Source: Rhodovulum steppense (GTDB lineage Bacteria; Pseudomonadota; Alphaproteobacteria; Rhodobacterales; Rhodobacteraceae). Taken from it: a stretch of 64,000 bases of DNA. Position numbers and translations under genes: made by a program. Shown piece after piece: positions 28,101-36,335 of the stretch (position 1 is the first letter of the stretch; each line of letters begins with the position of its first letter). The stretch is from the NCBI RefSeq assembly GCF_004339675.1, contig NZ_SLVM01000005.1:62001-126000 (forward strand). The letters are read 5' to 3'. The notes beneath the pieces were generated by a model that was not told the DNA's origin, ran no database searches, and worked only from the letters and a program-made list of their open reading frames with translations.

Positions 28101-28449
28101 CAGGCCAGTCCTCCGAAAGCTCGGACAGACGGGCGTATTCGAGGGTCAGTTCCAACGTGCCGATGACATCGGGCACCGACCCCGCCCGTGGTACCATCTG
28201 GCAAAGCCGCTGTAATGCATTGCGGGTGTAGCTTCCGATCCTGTCATCCTGCAGTAGTTCATTCCGGTCCTGCAGGGCAGCGCCCACCCCCTTCTGAATC
28301 GAACGCACATCATATCCGCGGGGTTCGGCCGACAATTGCAGAAGGTCGGAACAGGCCGCCGCAGCCCGGCCCGCCGACAGCAGCGACAGCATCACGGCCA
28401 GGGCAAGGGCACAAAGGGTCGGCAGGAACCGGAGACTGGACTTTGTCAT
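25147..28449 (-). CDS. Envelope-anchored GH18-like protein of the eCIS locus
   Basis: This 1100-residue protein has a composite layout. It starts with a signal peptide (1-31, ending AGRAAAA). A peptidoglycan-binding-like motif follows at 46-84 (IQKGVGAAL..DDRIGSYTRNAL). A long helical region spans 90-630. A GH18 (chitinase-like) TIM-barrel-like domain spans about 645-985, with FGFYPFWLAP, DGVILVFE (795-802; compare GH18 DGxDxDxE, here keeping only the last Glu) and GIGFWPVPH. Three membrane helices end the protein (1011-1030, 1045-1064, 1070-1090). This predicts a large periplasmic protein tethered to the inner membrane. Its ATG overlaps the ATPase stop, so it belongs to the eCIS operon. Roles could include particle anchoring, wall remodelling or release. 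Catalysis is doubtful given the incomplete motif. Confidence 0.75.
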   Translation of the reverse strand: MTKSSLRFLPTLCALALAVMLSLLSAGRAAAACSDLLQLSAEPRGYDVRSIQKGVGAALQDRNELLQDDRIGSYTRNALQRLCQMVPRAGSVPDVIGTLELTLEYARLSELSEDWPALLLSPDFAATLVSREGETAAPLALRLAATPPMSVAALGPVGVAPDCGSADRVELGTAAATAAGLLQRSNGAAPLSALCLALPVLGDLSAFAAGLESLGEIEALRPGALADLADPRFATWLAEAPRQRLLGLIGTRDSVLHLIDVYRAQRPEPAGVTPLVIPQIPASPPLADCLVEDTDRTLTYFSFGQVQLDVLTGRTDDKILDPFREQSFASVEDLWRALRVPLEGVIDDCTLGQARAVVFGTNRLGRRFALDADAVAQFKLDPERAELEPLVVPLLGIQAKRREDLLAGLETALADPIRTVLQQEVALAADTAAEAAEPVEGVFDQPRVDEEQFDPLDLPPLIGVTDATVGAVFDTITNEAFVQKLNEELIAQATNKELIRGRVRALLNPLVEPEVRKVVENRLPLVAEAIRDSWTLTPELEEALRTLGPFASDAEDPSAANLAERMRPLVGVEYPTRRLFEAALRNVPGQPGQRVDDRPLSPELTSRITALAFRQVTDLDKPRVTAPIAGDCGCVAKREYGDFQHVFGFYPFWLAPVAPDAAGGDQNAAADGGEAENASRPVPVDFGIFSDIAFYGLEFAFEFPGQPADERNLLLRNLGFWTSAKRDFVTSAHRHRARAHLAFDLRDWTDWSEAEIAYATNQIVFAARGFSRFENASWEAIGDALPTLFDDVQPDGVILVFEDYRGNPATDPNVGNLIRLVSRVQDLLEARGQTVNIAFDLALLDTSCTQCRAQPLMDDLRELLIEGDDGEKTVDKVLIFLERPTSDAKKLLRARMDHGAFRGTERFEVLRSIIPVLPPAGHENVFPRLRDGEAADPATGKFGQFRDDVVYFEDNFAGIGFWPVPHPDAPETAELFRFISEQWVVGVLPSSLGVFENRAQAVCTWACPNRAYLTLVAMAVFSLVVLLTWRSYYSGLFERIAFRWHVVGIGTAGLLALLVLLSICDHKAVWPPVFLGMLVFLLGAILVFDVIQRARNGPRP

Positions 28450-29804
28450 GAGGTCCGTCCTTCCTTGCGCATCTCGCTGGCAATCGCCTGACGCAGGTCG
28501 TCGACGCCGATCGAAGCCGCGCCACGCCGCATCGCCGTGATCGCCGCATGGCGCGCGACATTGATGATCGCGCCGCCCACCAGATCGTGACTGCGGGCCA
28601 GTTCGGTCATGTCGACATCCTCCGCCAGCGGCACCTGCGCCATAAGCCCGCGCCAGATCCGCTCACGCTGGGCTGCATCCGGCCGGGTGAAGCCGATGGC
28701 CATCTGGAACCTGCGGAAGAAGGCGTCATCGATATTGCTACGCAGGTTCGTGGCCAGGATCACCAGGCTGCGACATTCCTCGATCCGCTGCAGCAGATAG
28801 GACACCTCCTGATTGGCATAGCGGTCATGGGCGTTCGTCGTCGCGGTGCGCGCCCCGAACAGAGCGTCCGCCTCGTCGAAGAACAGGATCCATTCCCGCT
28901 CGGCGGCCATGTCGAAGACCAGCCCGAGATTCTTTTCGGTCTCGCCGATATATTTCGACACAATCATCGACAGGTCGATGCGGTAGACATCAAGCCCCGT
29001 GCGCTTTCCCAGAAGCGAGGCGGTGAGCGTCTTGCCGGTGCCGGGCGGGCCGTAGAACAGCGCCTTGAACCCATGGCCGAGATGGCGCGCGAGACCCCAA
29101 TCGCCGAGGATGCGCTCGCGATTCTCTAGCCAGGCCACGATGTGTCCCAGGCTGTTCTGGATGTCGGGTGGCAGCACGAGATCATTCCATCCCAGACCCG
29201 TCGTCAGCCTCTGCGCTGGAAAGTTCGGCGCGAAATCCGGTTTCGGCGCGCCTCCCTCGCACAGCGCCACGACCCGATGCACCGGAATCGTCAGAACCGC
29301 GCCATAGGTCGGCCCGGCGGTGCCGACGGCGCCCAGCATGACCCCCGCCCGGCGGCGTAGGGGATGATCGGGATCGAAGACCGCCATGGCCGTGATCCGC
29401 GCCGTGGTTTCGGCCCCGGCCAGGAGGAACAGCGCGGTCTCGGCGGTGGGCTGGAATGCGCCTGTTTCGACATGGATCCCTCCGAACTGCGAGAAGATCC
29501 GGTCGATCGCCTTGTTTCGCACGAAGAACGGGTCGAGGATCGCCGAATTCACATGAGCCGCGACGGCCAGCGCCAGCACCAGCCGGGCCTCGGTCGTGAG
29601 TGACCCCGCTTCGATCAGGGCGCCGAGCGCCGAGCCAGTGATTGGCGCCGGTGCGGGCGGCAAGCGCAGAGGCGTCCCCTGCCCTGCGAAGAAGTGCTTG
29701 AGCCGCGCCTCGATGACCTCGCCGAGCCAGGCGAGTTCCGCCGCGATCGCGCGAGCGTGGGGCGAGGTCTGCGGCTCGGCGAGGTCGAGTTGCGGAACGG
29801 CCAT
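28446..29804 (-). CDS. eCIS AAA+ ATPase (Afp15/Pvc15-like)
   Basis: This is a 452-residue AAA+ ATPase conserved in eCIS loci, thought to help load cargo or assemble the particle. Residues 1-210 form an N-terminal domain typical of this family. The AAA+ core follows: Walker A GPPGTGKT (252-259), Walker B ILFFDEAD (306-313), sensor-1/arginine region ATNLRSNIDDAFFRRF (351-366) and a C-terminal lid. The ATG at 29804 lies 2 bases after the tape-measure stop. The 3' end overlaps the envelope-protein gene by 4 bases. Confidence 0.92.
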   Translation of the reverse strand: MAVPQLDLAEPQTSPHARAIAAELAWLGEVIEARLKHFFAGQGTPLRLPPAPAPITGSALGALIEAGSLTTEARLVLALAVAAHVNSAILDPFFVRNKAIDRIFSQFGGIHVETGAFQPTAETALFLLAGAETTARITAMAVFDPDHPLRRRAGVMLGAVGTAGPTYGAVLTIPVHRVVALCEGGAPKPDFAPNFPAQRLTTGLGWNDLVLPPDIQNSLGHIVAWLENRERILGDWGLARHLGHGFKALFYGPPGTGKTLTASLLGKRTGLDVYRIDLSMIVSKYIGETEKNLGLVFDMAAEREWILFFDEADALFGARTATTNAHDRYANQEVSYLLQRIEECRSLVILATNLRSNIDDAFFRRFQMAIGFTRPDAAQRERIWRGLMAQVPLAEDVDMTELARSHDLVGGAIINVARHAAITAMRRGAASIGVDDLRQAIASEMRKEGRTS

Positions 29805-29806
29805 GA

Positions 29807-32800
29807 CTACCTCCAGTCCACGCGGCAGGGCTGCGCCATCCATGGCAATGCTACGAAACCGATGCTCCAGGGCAGACGGTCCAGCAGCATGTCGAACGGC
29901 CCCGGATCGACCGCGAGGCGTGGGCCGTCCTCGGCATGGCGCAGGATGCCGCTGCGGCGGATGAAGGTCTCACGCAACCCTTCGGGCGAGGTATTTCCCA
30001 GCGCGCTCCAGCGGTCGGTCAGAGATCGAGTCAGCCCCTCGACAAGGTCCGGATCAGGCCGGTCTTCCGGTTCGGTGCCCGGATGCGTCCAGTCCGGCGG
30101 CAGGCCGAGCAACAGCCGTTCGACGGGATCGGTCGGGCGCGGCTCCGATGATGCGCCATCGCCCAGCATCTGCAATGCCGCGCGCGCCAGCAGCAGGCGT
30201 TCGGGGCAGATGGCACGGGAGGCGTCCAGCAGTTCGAGCCGCTCGAAGAGCAGCGGCAAGAACGGATGGAACAGGATCAGCCCGGCCCGGATGCTGAACT
30301 CTTCCAGGCCGAATTCGCCGCGCGACCGTGGCGCTGGCGCGGTCGGCCTCAGCTGCCCGCCATCGCCCGGTCCGACCTCCAGCGCGACCCGGTCAAGCGC
30401 CTCCAGCACCTTCATCCTGAGGGCGGGTGACGTTCCCGGCGCGGGATAGCCCAGCCGTGCAAGGAGATGACGCAGGGCGAAGCGTCGTCTGGCCGGGTCG
30501 GGCTCGATGATCCGAAATGCGTCCCGAAGAAAAGCCCGGAGATCGTGATCCGGTCCTCTCGGCGCCAATCCGAGGCGAAGAACCAGTCGCCAGTAACGCG
30601 GATCGTCCCAGGCGAGCACAAGGGCATCGCGCGACGGTGCGACCGGTGGACGGACCGCCGCCTCCATGTCGGCGCCATCACCGTCCTGGAACTTCCGGAC
30701 AGCAGCATTGCTCTCGCCCGAAACGGTTTCGTCGCAGGCCGCCCGTGCCTCTTCCGGCAAAGCCGACCAAACGAGCGCCAGTGCCTCCTGCCAGTCGATC
30801 AGGATCGGCGCCGGAAGCGCCCGAAGGACGGCTGCGAAGGTCGGGCGCAACTCGGCAAGAGCGGCGGCAGGCTGCCCGGCCACAGAAACGGCGGGACTGG
30901 ACGCCCCCGAAAACGGCGTGACCTCCCGCGCTCTGGCGCGCGCATCAGCCTCCGAACCGTCGGGCCGGTCGGGATCGCAGCCGATTACAGGCGCCGCTGC
31001 TGCACCCGATCCGGTTGCCGGAATCGTGCGACCACCGTCCCGGCGATCGGGCGAGGCCGCAGTCGGCCGCCCGTTCGGCGCATCACTCGGATCCACGCCC
31101 GGAGCTTCGACCGGGTTCCGGACCGACTCGCGCTCGGTAGTTCGCGCGCCGCGCATCGGATCGCTGCCCGGTCCGGGAACCGCCATCGGCGGCTGCGCTT
31201 CGAACTCCCTGCCTGAAGACCCGCTATTGGCCTGCGGAATGGACACCCCACCGGAAACCGGCTGTCCGAAGGGTGTAGTCCGCTCCGACGATGGTCCCCC
31301 ATCGCCGTCATGACGCAAAACATCCTGCGGGCGCCGATCCTTGCCCAGGGGACCGGGCGGACCCGAACTGGCATTACCGAAACCAGGCAGCGCCAGATCC
31401 TCGTTCAGCCCGAAAACCGCGTCCAACACCATCGAAGAATGGCCAAGGGACAGGAAGATGCCGCGCCAGGCCCGCATCATATCCTTCGGCTCCGGTGCCG
31501 AATATCCGGACGAGCCGTCCCCGCCCTGGTTCGCGGCGCCCTGCTCGGGCGGTTCCCTGCCGGTGCCCGCATGACGCGCAGCCTCGATGTCTACATCGCG
31601 ACCGTCCAGCAGCGCGGTCAGAACATGACGCAGGGCCAGCACAGGCTTGTCGGCTGTCGCTCGCAAGGCCCGAACGGACTCGACGAACTCCGACGAGTCG
31701 GCGGGCGCCAGCGCACCGACCCAGTCCGCGAGCGCACCCGCGGGAAGGCGCCCCATCTCGGCGAGCACCGCCGCGCGGTCGCGAACCCAGGCGCCTCGCA
31801 AATCGGCGGTCTTCGTGGTCGAAACAGCAAGGGTTCCGTTCCAGACAACGTCCGACGCCGGGCGTCCGAGTTCAGCGAGCAGGCGGGGAATGATGCGGTC
31901 CGGCAACCGTATCGCGGCTTCGTGCCCGTAGCCTACCCCCTGCAGCAGAGCGGCCAATCCGTCCGCCAAGGAGCCCCACCGCTCGGGCGTCATCGGTGGT
32001 ACGGAAATACGGCGGGCAAGACGGTTGATCCGCACGGCCCGGTCACCAACGGGTTTGCCGAACCGGGGATTGTCCGGGAAGATCTGACGCTCGAGATCCG
32101 AAAGCGCGGCATCGGACAAGCCGCTGAAGGCGGCGCGGAACTGACCCGCGAGGGTCATGGCCGTCCTTTCGACTTCCCGTCCCGATCTCTCTTCTGTCGC
32201 CAAACGCGCGGCTTGCTCTTCCCGATTTGTCCTGGCCGACGCATCCCCCGTCCTGGTCGCGTCCAGATCGAAACTCTCCGCTGGACGGTACAGCGACCGG
32301 CCCTCGAAACGCGAGGCGACCTGCGCCACAACCTCCGGGCCAAGACGCTGGACAAGGAAGGCCGCGCACGCGGGATCCCCCAGGATCGCCTCGCGCAAAG
32401 GCGCCCGGTGGTCCGGGTGCGCCCGCAGCGCTTCTGCGACTTCGTCGGGCAGGCATGCACCATCGCCCTGCATCGCGCGCAACAACCTTTCGAGGAGGGC
32501 TTCGGGATCCACCTCGGCCCGTTCTGCGGCGGGCGGGTCTTCTGCCGGTAGCAACGCTGCGCGTCCGGGCCAGCCTGACCCGCGCCTGCCCGCCCCTGCC
32601 AGCGCCTCGGTCAATCGGTCACGGAATGCGGCATCCGGGTCGGGCCACGAATCCGCATGCCCGGACGGGCCGCCCGTCGCAGCGGCTCTGCCGGTGTCCG
32701 AACCTGTCCCGTGCATCTGGTGCGGTTTGCCGGCTCCATCCGGCGCCCCGCCCGGTTTGACCGCGGCACCGTCACGTCGCAGGCCCGTCGGCGCCAGAAT

Positions 32801-33166
32801 GGCCCCTGCTGGCGCTGCGGGGAATTGCTGCTCGGGGTTCTCCTTTGACCTTCGGAGATAGGGTGCAAGCGCGGTTTCCAGTGCCTCACGGAAGGCCGCA
32901 CGCACCTCGTTCCAGTCCGGATCCGCGGGAAAGGAGCCGAGATCGAGCTCCAGACGCTCCACCTCTGCGGACAGGCCCACCGCCCCAAGCCGGTGCAGGC
33001 TCTCATCAAGCGCGGGCAACAATTCGCGGCGGATCGCTGCCAGAAGCGCCTCGGGCGTGGATAGCGGGCCGCGGGCCGAGGTTGCGGCAAATTCGACGAC
33101 GACCTCGCCGATCCGGTGACGCGGCCCGGCCGCCGCCGCCCGGCCGCCGAACCGTGCCGCGCTCAT
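29807..33166 (-). CDS. eCIS tape measure protein (Afp14/Pvc14-like)
   Basis: This 1119-residue protein sets the tube length in Afp/PVC-like particles. The N-terminus has the family opening HRIGEVVVEF with a following LPALDESLHRLG and VERLELDLGSFP. The C-terminus has the conserved FHPFLPLLFERLELLD block and closes LDRLPWSIGFVALPWM then VDW. The centre (about 540-780) is Gly/Pro/Ser-rich and probably disordered. The ATG overlaps the baseplate-protein stop by 4 bases. Confidence 0.88.
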   Translation of the reverse strand: MSAARFGGRAAAAGPRHRIGEVVVEFAATSARGPLSTPEALLAAIRRELLPALDESLHRLGAVGLSAEVERLELDLGSFPADPDWNEVRAAFREALETALAPYLRRSKENPEQQFPAAPAGAILAPTGLRRDGAAVKPGGAPDGAGKPHQMHGTGSDTGRAAATGGPSGHADSWPDPDAAFRDRLTEALAGAGRRGSGWPGRAALLPAEDPPAAERAEVDPEALLERLLRAMQGDGACLPDEVAEALRAHPDHRAPLREAILGDPACAAFLVQRLGPEVVAQVASRFEGRSLYRPAESFDLDATRTGDASARTNREEQAARLATEERSGREVERTAMTLAGQFRAAFSGLSDAALSDLERQIFPDNPRFGKPVGDRAVRINRLARRISVPPMTPERWGSLADGLAALLQGVGYGHEAAIRLPDRIIPRLLAELGRPASDVVWNGTLAVSTTKTADLRGAWVRDRAAVLAEMGRLPAGALADWVGALAPADSSEFVESVRALRATADKPVLALRHVLTALLDGRDVDIEAARHAGTGREPPEQGAANQGGDGSSGYSAPEPKDMMRAWRGIFLSLGHSSMVLDAVFGLNEDLALPGFGNASSGPPGPLGKDRRPQDVLRHDGDGGPSSERTTPFGQPVSGGVSIPQANSGSSGREFEAQPPMAVPGPGSDPMRGARTTERESVRNPVEAPGVDPSDAPNGRPTAASPDRRDGGRTIPATGSGAAAAPVIGCDPDRPDGSEADARARAREVTPFSGASSPAVSVAGQPAAALAELRPTFAAVLRALPAPILIDWQEALALVWSALPEEARAACDETVSGESNAAVRKFQDGDGADMEAAVRPPVAPSRDALVLAWDDPRYWRLVLRLGLAPRGPDHDLRAFLRDAFRIIEPDPARRRFALRHLLARLGYPAPGTSPALRMKVLEALDRVALEVGPGDGGQLRPTAPAPRSRGEFGLEEFSIRAGLILFHPFLPLLFERLELLDASRAICPERLLLARAALQMLGDGASSEPRPTDPVERLLLGLPPDWTHPGTEPEDRPDPDLVEGLTRSLTDRWSALGNTSPEGLRETFIRRSGILRHAEDGPRLAVDPGPFDMLLDRLPWSIGFVALPWMAQPCRVDWR

Positions 33167-35478
33167 GACGCAATTCCGGCTGTCGCGCCGATCCCCGGGA
33201 TCCGTCCCTCCACGGCCGCCAGCCGCGCCACGGCAGCTTCAAGCCGTGTCCGATGCCCCGCGAGGGTCAGAAGCGACCGGATTGCCGCGCCGCGCGCGCG
33301 ATCGACAGGTCGACCGGTGACATGCAATTCCTCGAAGCGCACCATTTCCCCGAAGGACAACCACAGCGGCCGGATCAGCAGATGGGCCGGGGCAAGGCGT
33401 TCGACCAGATTCCCGACATAGGCACGGTAATCTTGCCCGCGGCTGCGACTGGTCCAGCCGGTCAGCACCAGCGTCGCGCCATGCGGTGCGAAGGCCTGCG
33501 TGTCGCCGCGCAACAGGATATCCTCGACAAGGTAGACGCCTTCCGCGGCCGCGTGCAGCGCGCGCCAGCCATTGCGGATCCGGTTGGCCATCTCCTGCGC
33601 CCGACGCCTGTTGCGGTCTGCGCCGCAGACATATAGTCCCTCCGGATTTCCTGCGTCGAACAAGACGCGCCAGCCCTCGGCCGTAGCACCGGGAGCGACA
33701 AGCCAGGCGTCGGGATCGGCGGTCCGGTGGAACAGATCGGGATGAATCCGCCCGTCCGCGACCCAGGGCGCGGCATCCAGAAGCGACCCCGCCTCCAACG
33801 GCCGGGCCGCGGGGTCGCGTGGCACGCGCATCTCCAGCGGATTGGCGAGGCGAGGAAGATCTTCACGTCGCAGGCCCGGCGGCGGGATGACGGCCCCGGG
33901 ATCCGGGTTCAGGTCGGCGCGGCACATCGGCGCGGTCAGCGCGTCGAGGCCTCCGAGGCGCAGATCGGCCAGGATCGACAACTTGGCGAGAAAGCCGCCG
34001 GGCTCGGTCCCGTTCGGTCCCGTCCCTCGCGCTGCATTCGCGCGCGACAAGGCCCGAAGATAGCGGATGCGCCATTCGAGTTCGAACCGCTCGCGTTCGT
34101 CGCGGCTGCGATAACGGTGCAATCCCGCATGGCGGGTGGGCGGCATCTCCTCACCCTGCAGCGCGATCAGGTAGTCGAGAACCTTGATCCGCTGGCGCCG
34201 CTCTGCCGGATCCCGGGTGTCGCGCGCCGTTTCTGCCGCTAGCAGGCGCGGCAGCCCGGCGAGCGTGCCGGACATCCCGGCGAGGTATTCATCGATCGCA
34301 ACCCGATAGGCTGCAAGGTCAGTCTGCGCAGGAGCGCCGCGCCCCGGCATCTGGCGACGCGCATCCGCTGTGGCGGGCGTCAGTCCGGCATGTCGGCCGC
34401 GATAGAGGGCGGGCAGCAGCGAATCCACCGGCACATGGGCGAAGTTGCGTCGGCGACCATCGCGGCGCACCGCCCAGTCCCGTGCATCAAGATGATGCCG
34501 CGCCCGGGCCATGTGCTCGGTGGCCACGCGGATATACTCCTCCCGGACCCCCACCGCATCGAGTGGCAGCGCCACCCCATCAAGCCGCAGGATCACCAGC
34601 ACCGGTTCGCCTTCGTCGGGAAGGACGAGCTCGCGATATTGGCTGCCGTCGGCGGCAGGGCTGCGATCATGGTGGCCCGGTTGCGGATCGAAATCCTCCA
34701 GCGAGATCGGGCCGATCTCGGCAATGCCCGGTATGGCGCGCAGCACCGACAAGTGGCTATCGAGACCCGGCTCGGATTCACCCGGCACCGCAGGAGCGTG
34801 CAGAAACACCTCGGGTCGTTCGTAGACCTTGGCCCTTGTCGCCGACTGCTCGGTTTCAGTAACATCAGCCTGCCCGCGCAGGATCGCTCCGACATGGAAG
34901 TAGAGTTCCGCCGCAACGCGCCCGGGCAGGGCGGTGGGCGCGATGGCGACCTCGGCCACAAGGCGCACCGGACGGCGCCGACTGACGCGGATACGGTCGA
35001 TATCGCAGCAAAGAGGGCGATGGGCGTAGAACGCCCGCCTCGCCGCATCGAGCGCAACGGCATCGGCGACCTGTGGATCCGGATCGAGCGGATCGGGTTC
35101 GGGGATCACGTCGACCTCGTACAACCCGTTCCGACCAGAACGGCGCACATACGCCCGCGCGACGCCTTCGGCCTCGGAGATCAAAGCCGCAAGGTCGCGC
35201 CCGGTCACGGGGTCGGTCGGCAGCATCTCGGCCGGGTCGAACAGGGCCAGTGCGTCGTGATCCAGCACGCCGTCCGTGCCGGTCAGCAGGTCGCGGGTCG
35301 CATGGGCGTTGCGGTAGCCGACCTCGGTCAGCGCAAAGACCGTCTGCTCCAGCAGCGTCACGCCCGGGTCATGAAGGTTGAAATCCGTCCAGAGCTTACC
35401 CGACGCGGCCTGTGCTGCCATGATCGCCCGCTCGCGCAGTTTCTCGAAATCGGGAGGGCTTGGTACGGAATCGGTCAC
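33163..35478 (-). CDS. eCIS baseplate protein (Afp12/Pvc12-like)
   Basis: This 771-residue baseplate component contains the hallmark WTDFNLHDPGVTLLEQTVFA (residues 30-49) shared by Afp11/Afp12-type wedge proteins. The middle holds repeated beta-rich segments, and the C-terminal part includes VYLVEDILLRGD and LSFGEMVRFEELHVTGRP. It joins with the larger wedge protein (36332-40252) to build the baseplate around the spike hub. Its ends overlap both neighbours by 4 bases, pointing to translational coupling. Confidence 0.87.
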   Translation of the reverse strand: MTDSVPSPPDFEKLRERAIMAAQAASGKLWTDFNLHDPGVTLLEQTVFALTEVGYRNAHATRDLLTGTDGVLDHDALALFDPAEMLPTDPVTGRDLAALISEAEGVARAYVRRSGRNGLYEVDVIPEPDPLDPDPQVADAVALDAARRAFYAHRPLCCDIDRIRVSRRRPVRLVAEVAIAPTALPGRVAAELYFHVGAILRGQADVTETEQSATRAKVYERPEVFLHAPAVPGESEPGLDSHLSVLRAIPGIAEIGPISLEDFDPQPGHHDRSPAADGSQYRELVLPDEGEPVLVILRLDGVALPLDAVGVREEYIRVATEHMARARHHLDARDWAVRRDGRRRNFAHVPVDSLLPALYRGRHAGLTPATADARRQMPGRGAPAQTDLAAYRVAIDEYLAGMSGTLAGLPRLLAAETARDTRDPAERRQRIKVLDYLIALQGEEMPPTRHAGLHRYRSRDERERFELEWRIRYLRALSRANAARGTGPNGTEPGGFLAKLSILADLRLGGLDALTAPMCRADLNPDPGAVIPPPGLRREDLPRLANPLEMRVPRDPAARPLEAGSLLDAAPWVADGRIHPDLFHRTADPDAWLVAPGATAEGWRVLFDAGNPEGLYVCGADRNRRRAQEMANRIRNGWRALHAAAEGVYLVEDILLRGDTQAFAPHGATLVLTGWTSRSRGQDYRAYVGNLVERLAPAHLLIRPLWLSFGEMVRFEELHVTGRPVDRARGAAIRSLLTLAGHRTRLEAAVARLAAVEGRIPGIGATAGIAS

Positions 35479-36335
35479 AGCAGCCCCTCGTCACGATCGA
35501 CATCTGATCTGCGTGAACCCTCCATCCTCGTGTCGAACCACAGTCGCATGAGGTAGTAGCGAATCCGAATGCCCTCGCCGTAATCGGCGTTAGAGCGCAG
35601 TTGCAGCTTGAAATGGTGCCGTTCGCCGTCGGCGATCCAGCGCAGCCGCAGGCGGTCGGCATAGCTGCCATAGACCGCTGTCTGGGCCCTGATACGCCGC
35701 CGCCCGAACAGCCAGTTCAGGATCGGGTTACGCGGATGGTAGGCGTTCATCGCGATCGCGTGCAGCAGCGCATAGCGCCCTTCCTGCACCGGGCCACCGG
35801 CGCCGGCCATCACCTCGAAGGCCTGGCAACCGGTCAGCGATGGCGTGATGTCGTGCCAGTCGCCATCGGCAGGCACGTCCGGATCGGCCTTCAGGGTAAC
35901 GCCGATCCGCCCGGTCATGCGTACCACACCGGCCACGTCGAGCCGCCAGCGGGGGTCGCCGACATCGACACCAGCCCGCCCGTCGCGGGTCAGACACAGT
36001 CCGGCGGCCGCGGGCGCGCCGGGTTTCGCATCGGGCGGCGGCGGCTCAGCCCCCCACATCGGTCGGAAATGCAGCGCACCGGGGTCCTGCCCTTCGGCAG
36101 TATTGCCATGCTCGACCACCCAGGACGGCGCTGGGCTCGACAGGCCCTGATAAAGGCTCATCACTCTCAGCGAAGACCCCACCGAGTTGAGCTCGAGCCC
36201 ACCGGTCGGAGTCTTCAGGAATCCGTCCTCCACCTGGTTGACGGAACTGTCGATCAGGTCCCGGAAATGCTCGGCCGTCGGCAGAGCGCCATCTCGGAAA
36301 AAGGACTTGAGGGTGGTGCGATCCTGCTTTGTCAC
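35475..36335 (-). CDS. Tail-fibre-like eCIS protein
   Basis: This 286-residue protein opens TLKSFFRDGALPTAEHFRDL and continues IDSSVNQVEDGF, a motif I associate with N-termini of fibre-like proteins in contractile injection loci. A beta-rich middle follows with WRLDVAGVVRMTGRIGVTLK, like the base of phage fibres that present a C-terminal module. The C-terminal 90 residues are basic and aromatic. It may be the receptor-binding or baseplate-fibre protein, since no longer Afp13-like fibre is present. The start is GTG at 36335 in a GTGA overlap. Confidence 0.6.
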   Translation of the reverse strand: MTKQDRTTLKSFFRDGALPTAEHFRDLIDSSVNQVEDGFLKTPTGGLELNSVGSSLRVMSLYQGLSSPAPSWVVEHGNTAEGQDPGALHFRPMWGAEPPPPDAKPGAPAAAGLCLTRDGRAGVDVGDPRWRLDVAGVVRMTGRIGVTLKADPDVPADGDWHDITPSLTGCQAFEVMAGAGGPVQEGRYALLHAIAMNAYHPRNPILNWLFGRRRIRAQTAVYGSYADRLRLRWIADGERHHFKLQLRSNADYGEGIRIRYYLMRLWFDTRMEGSRRSDVDRDEGLL

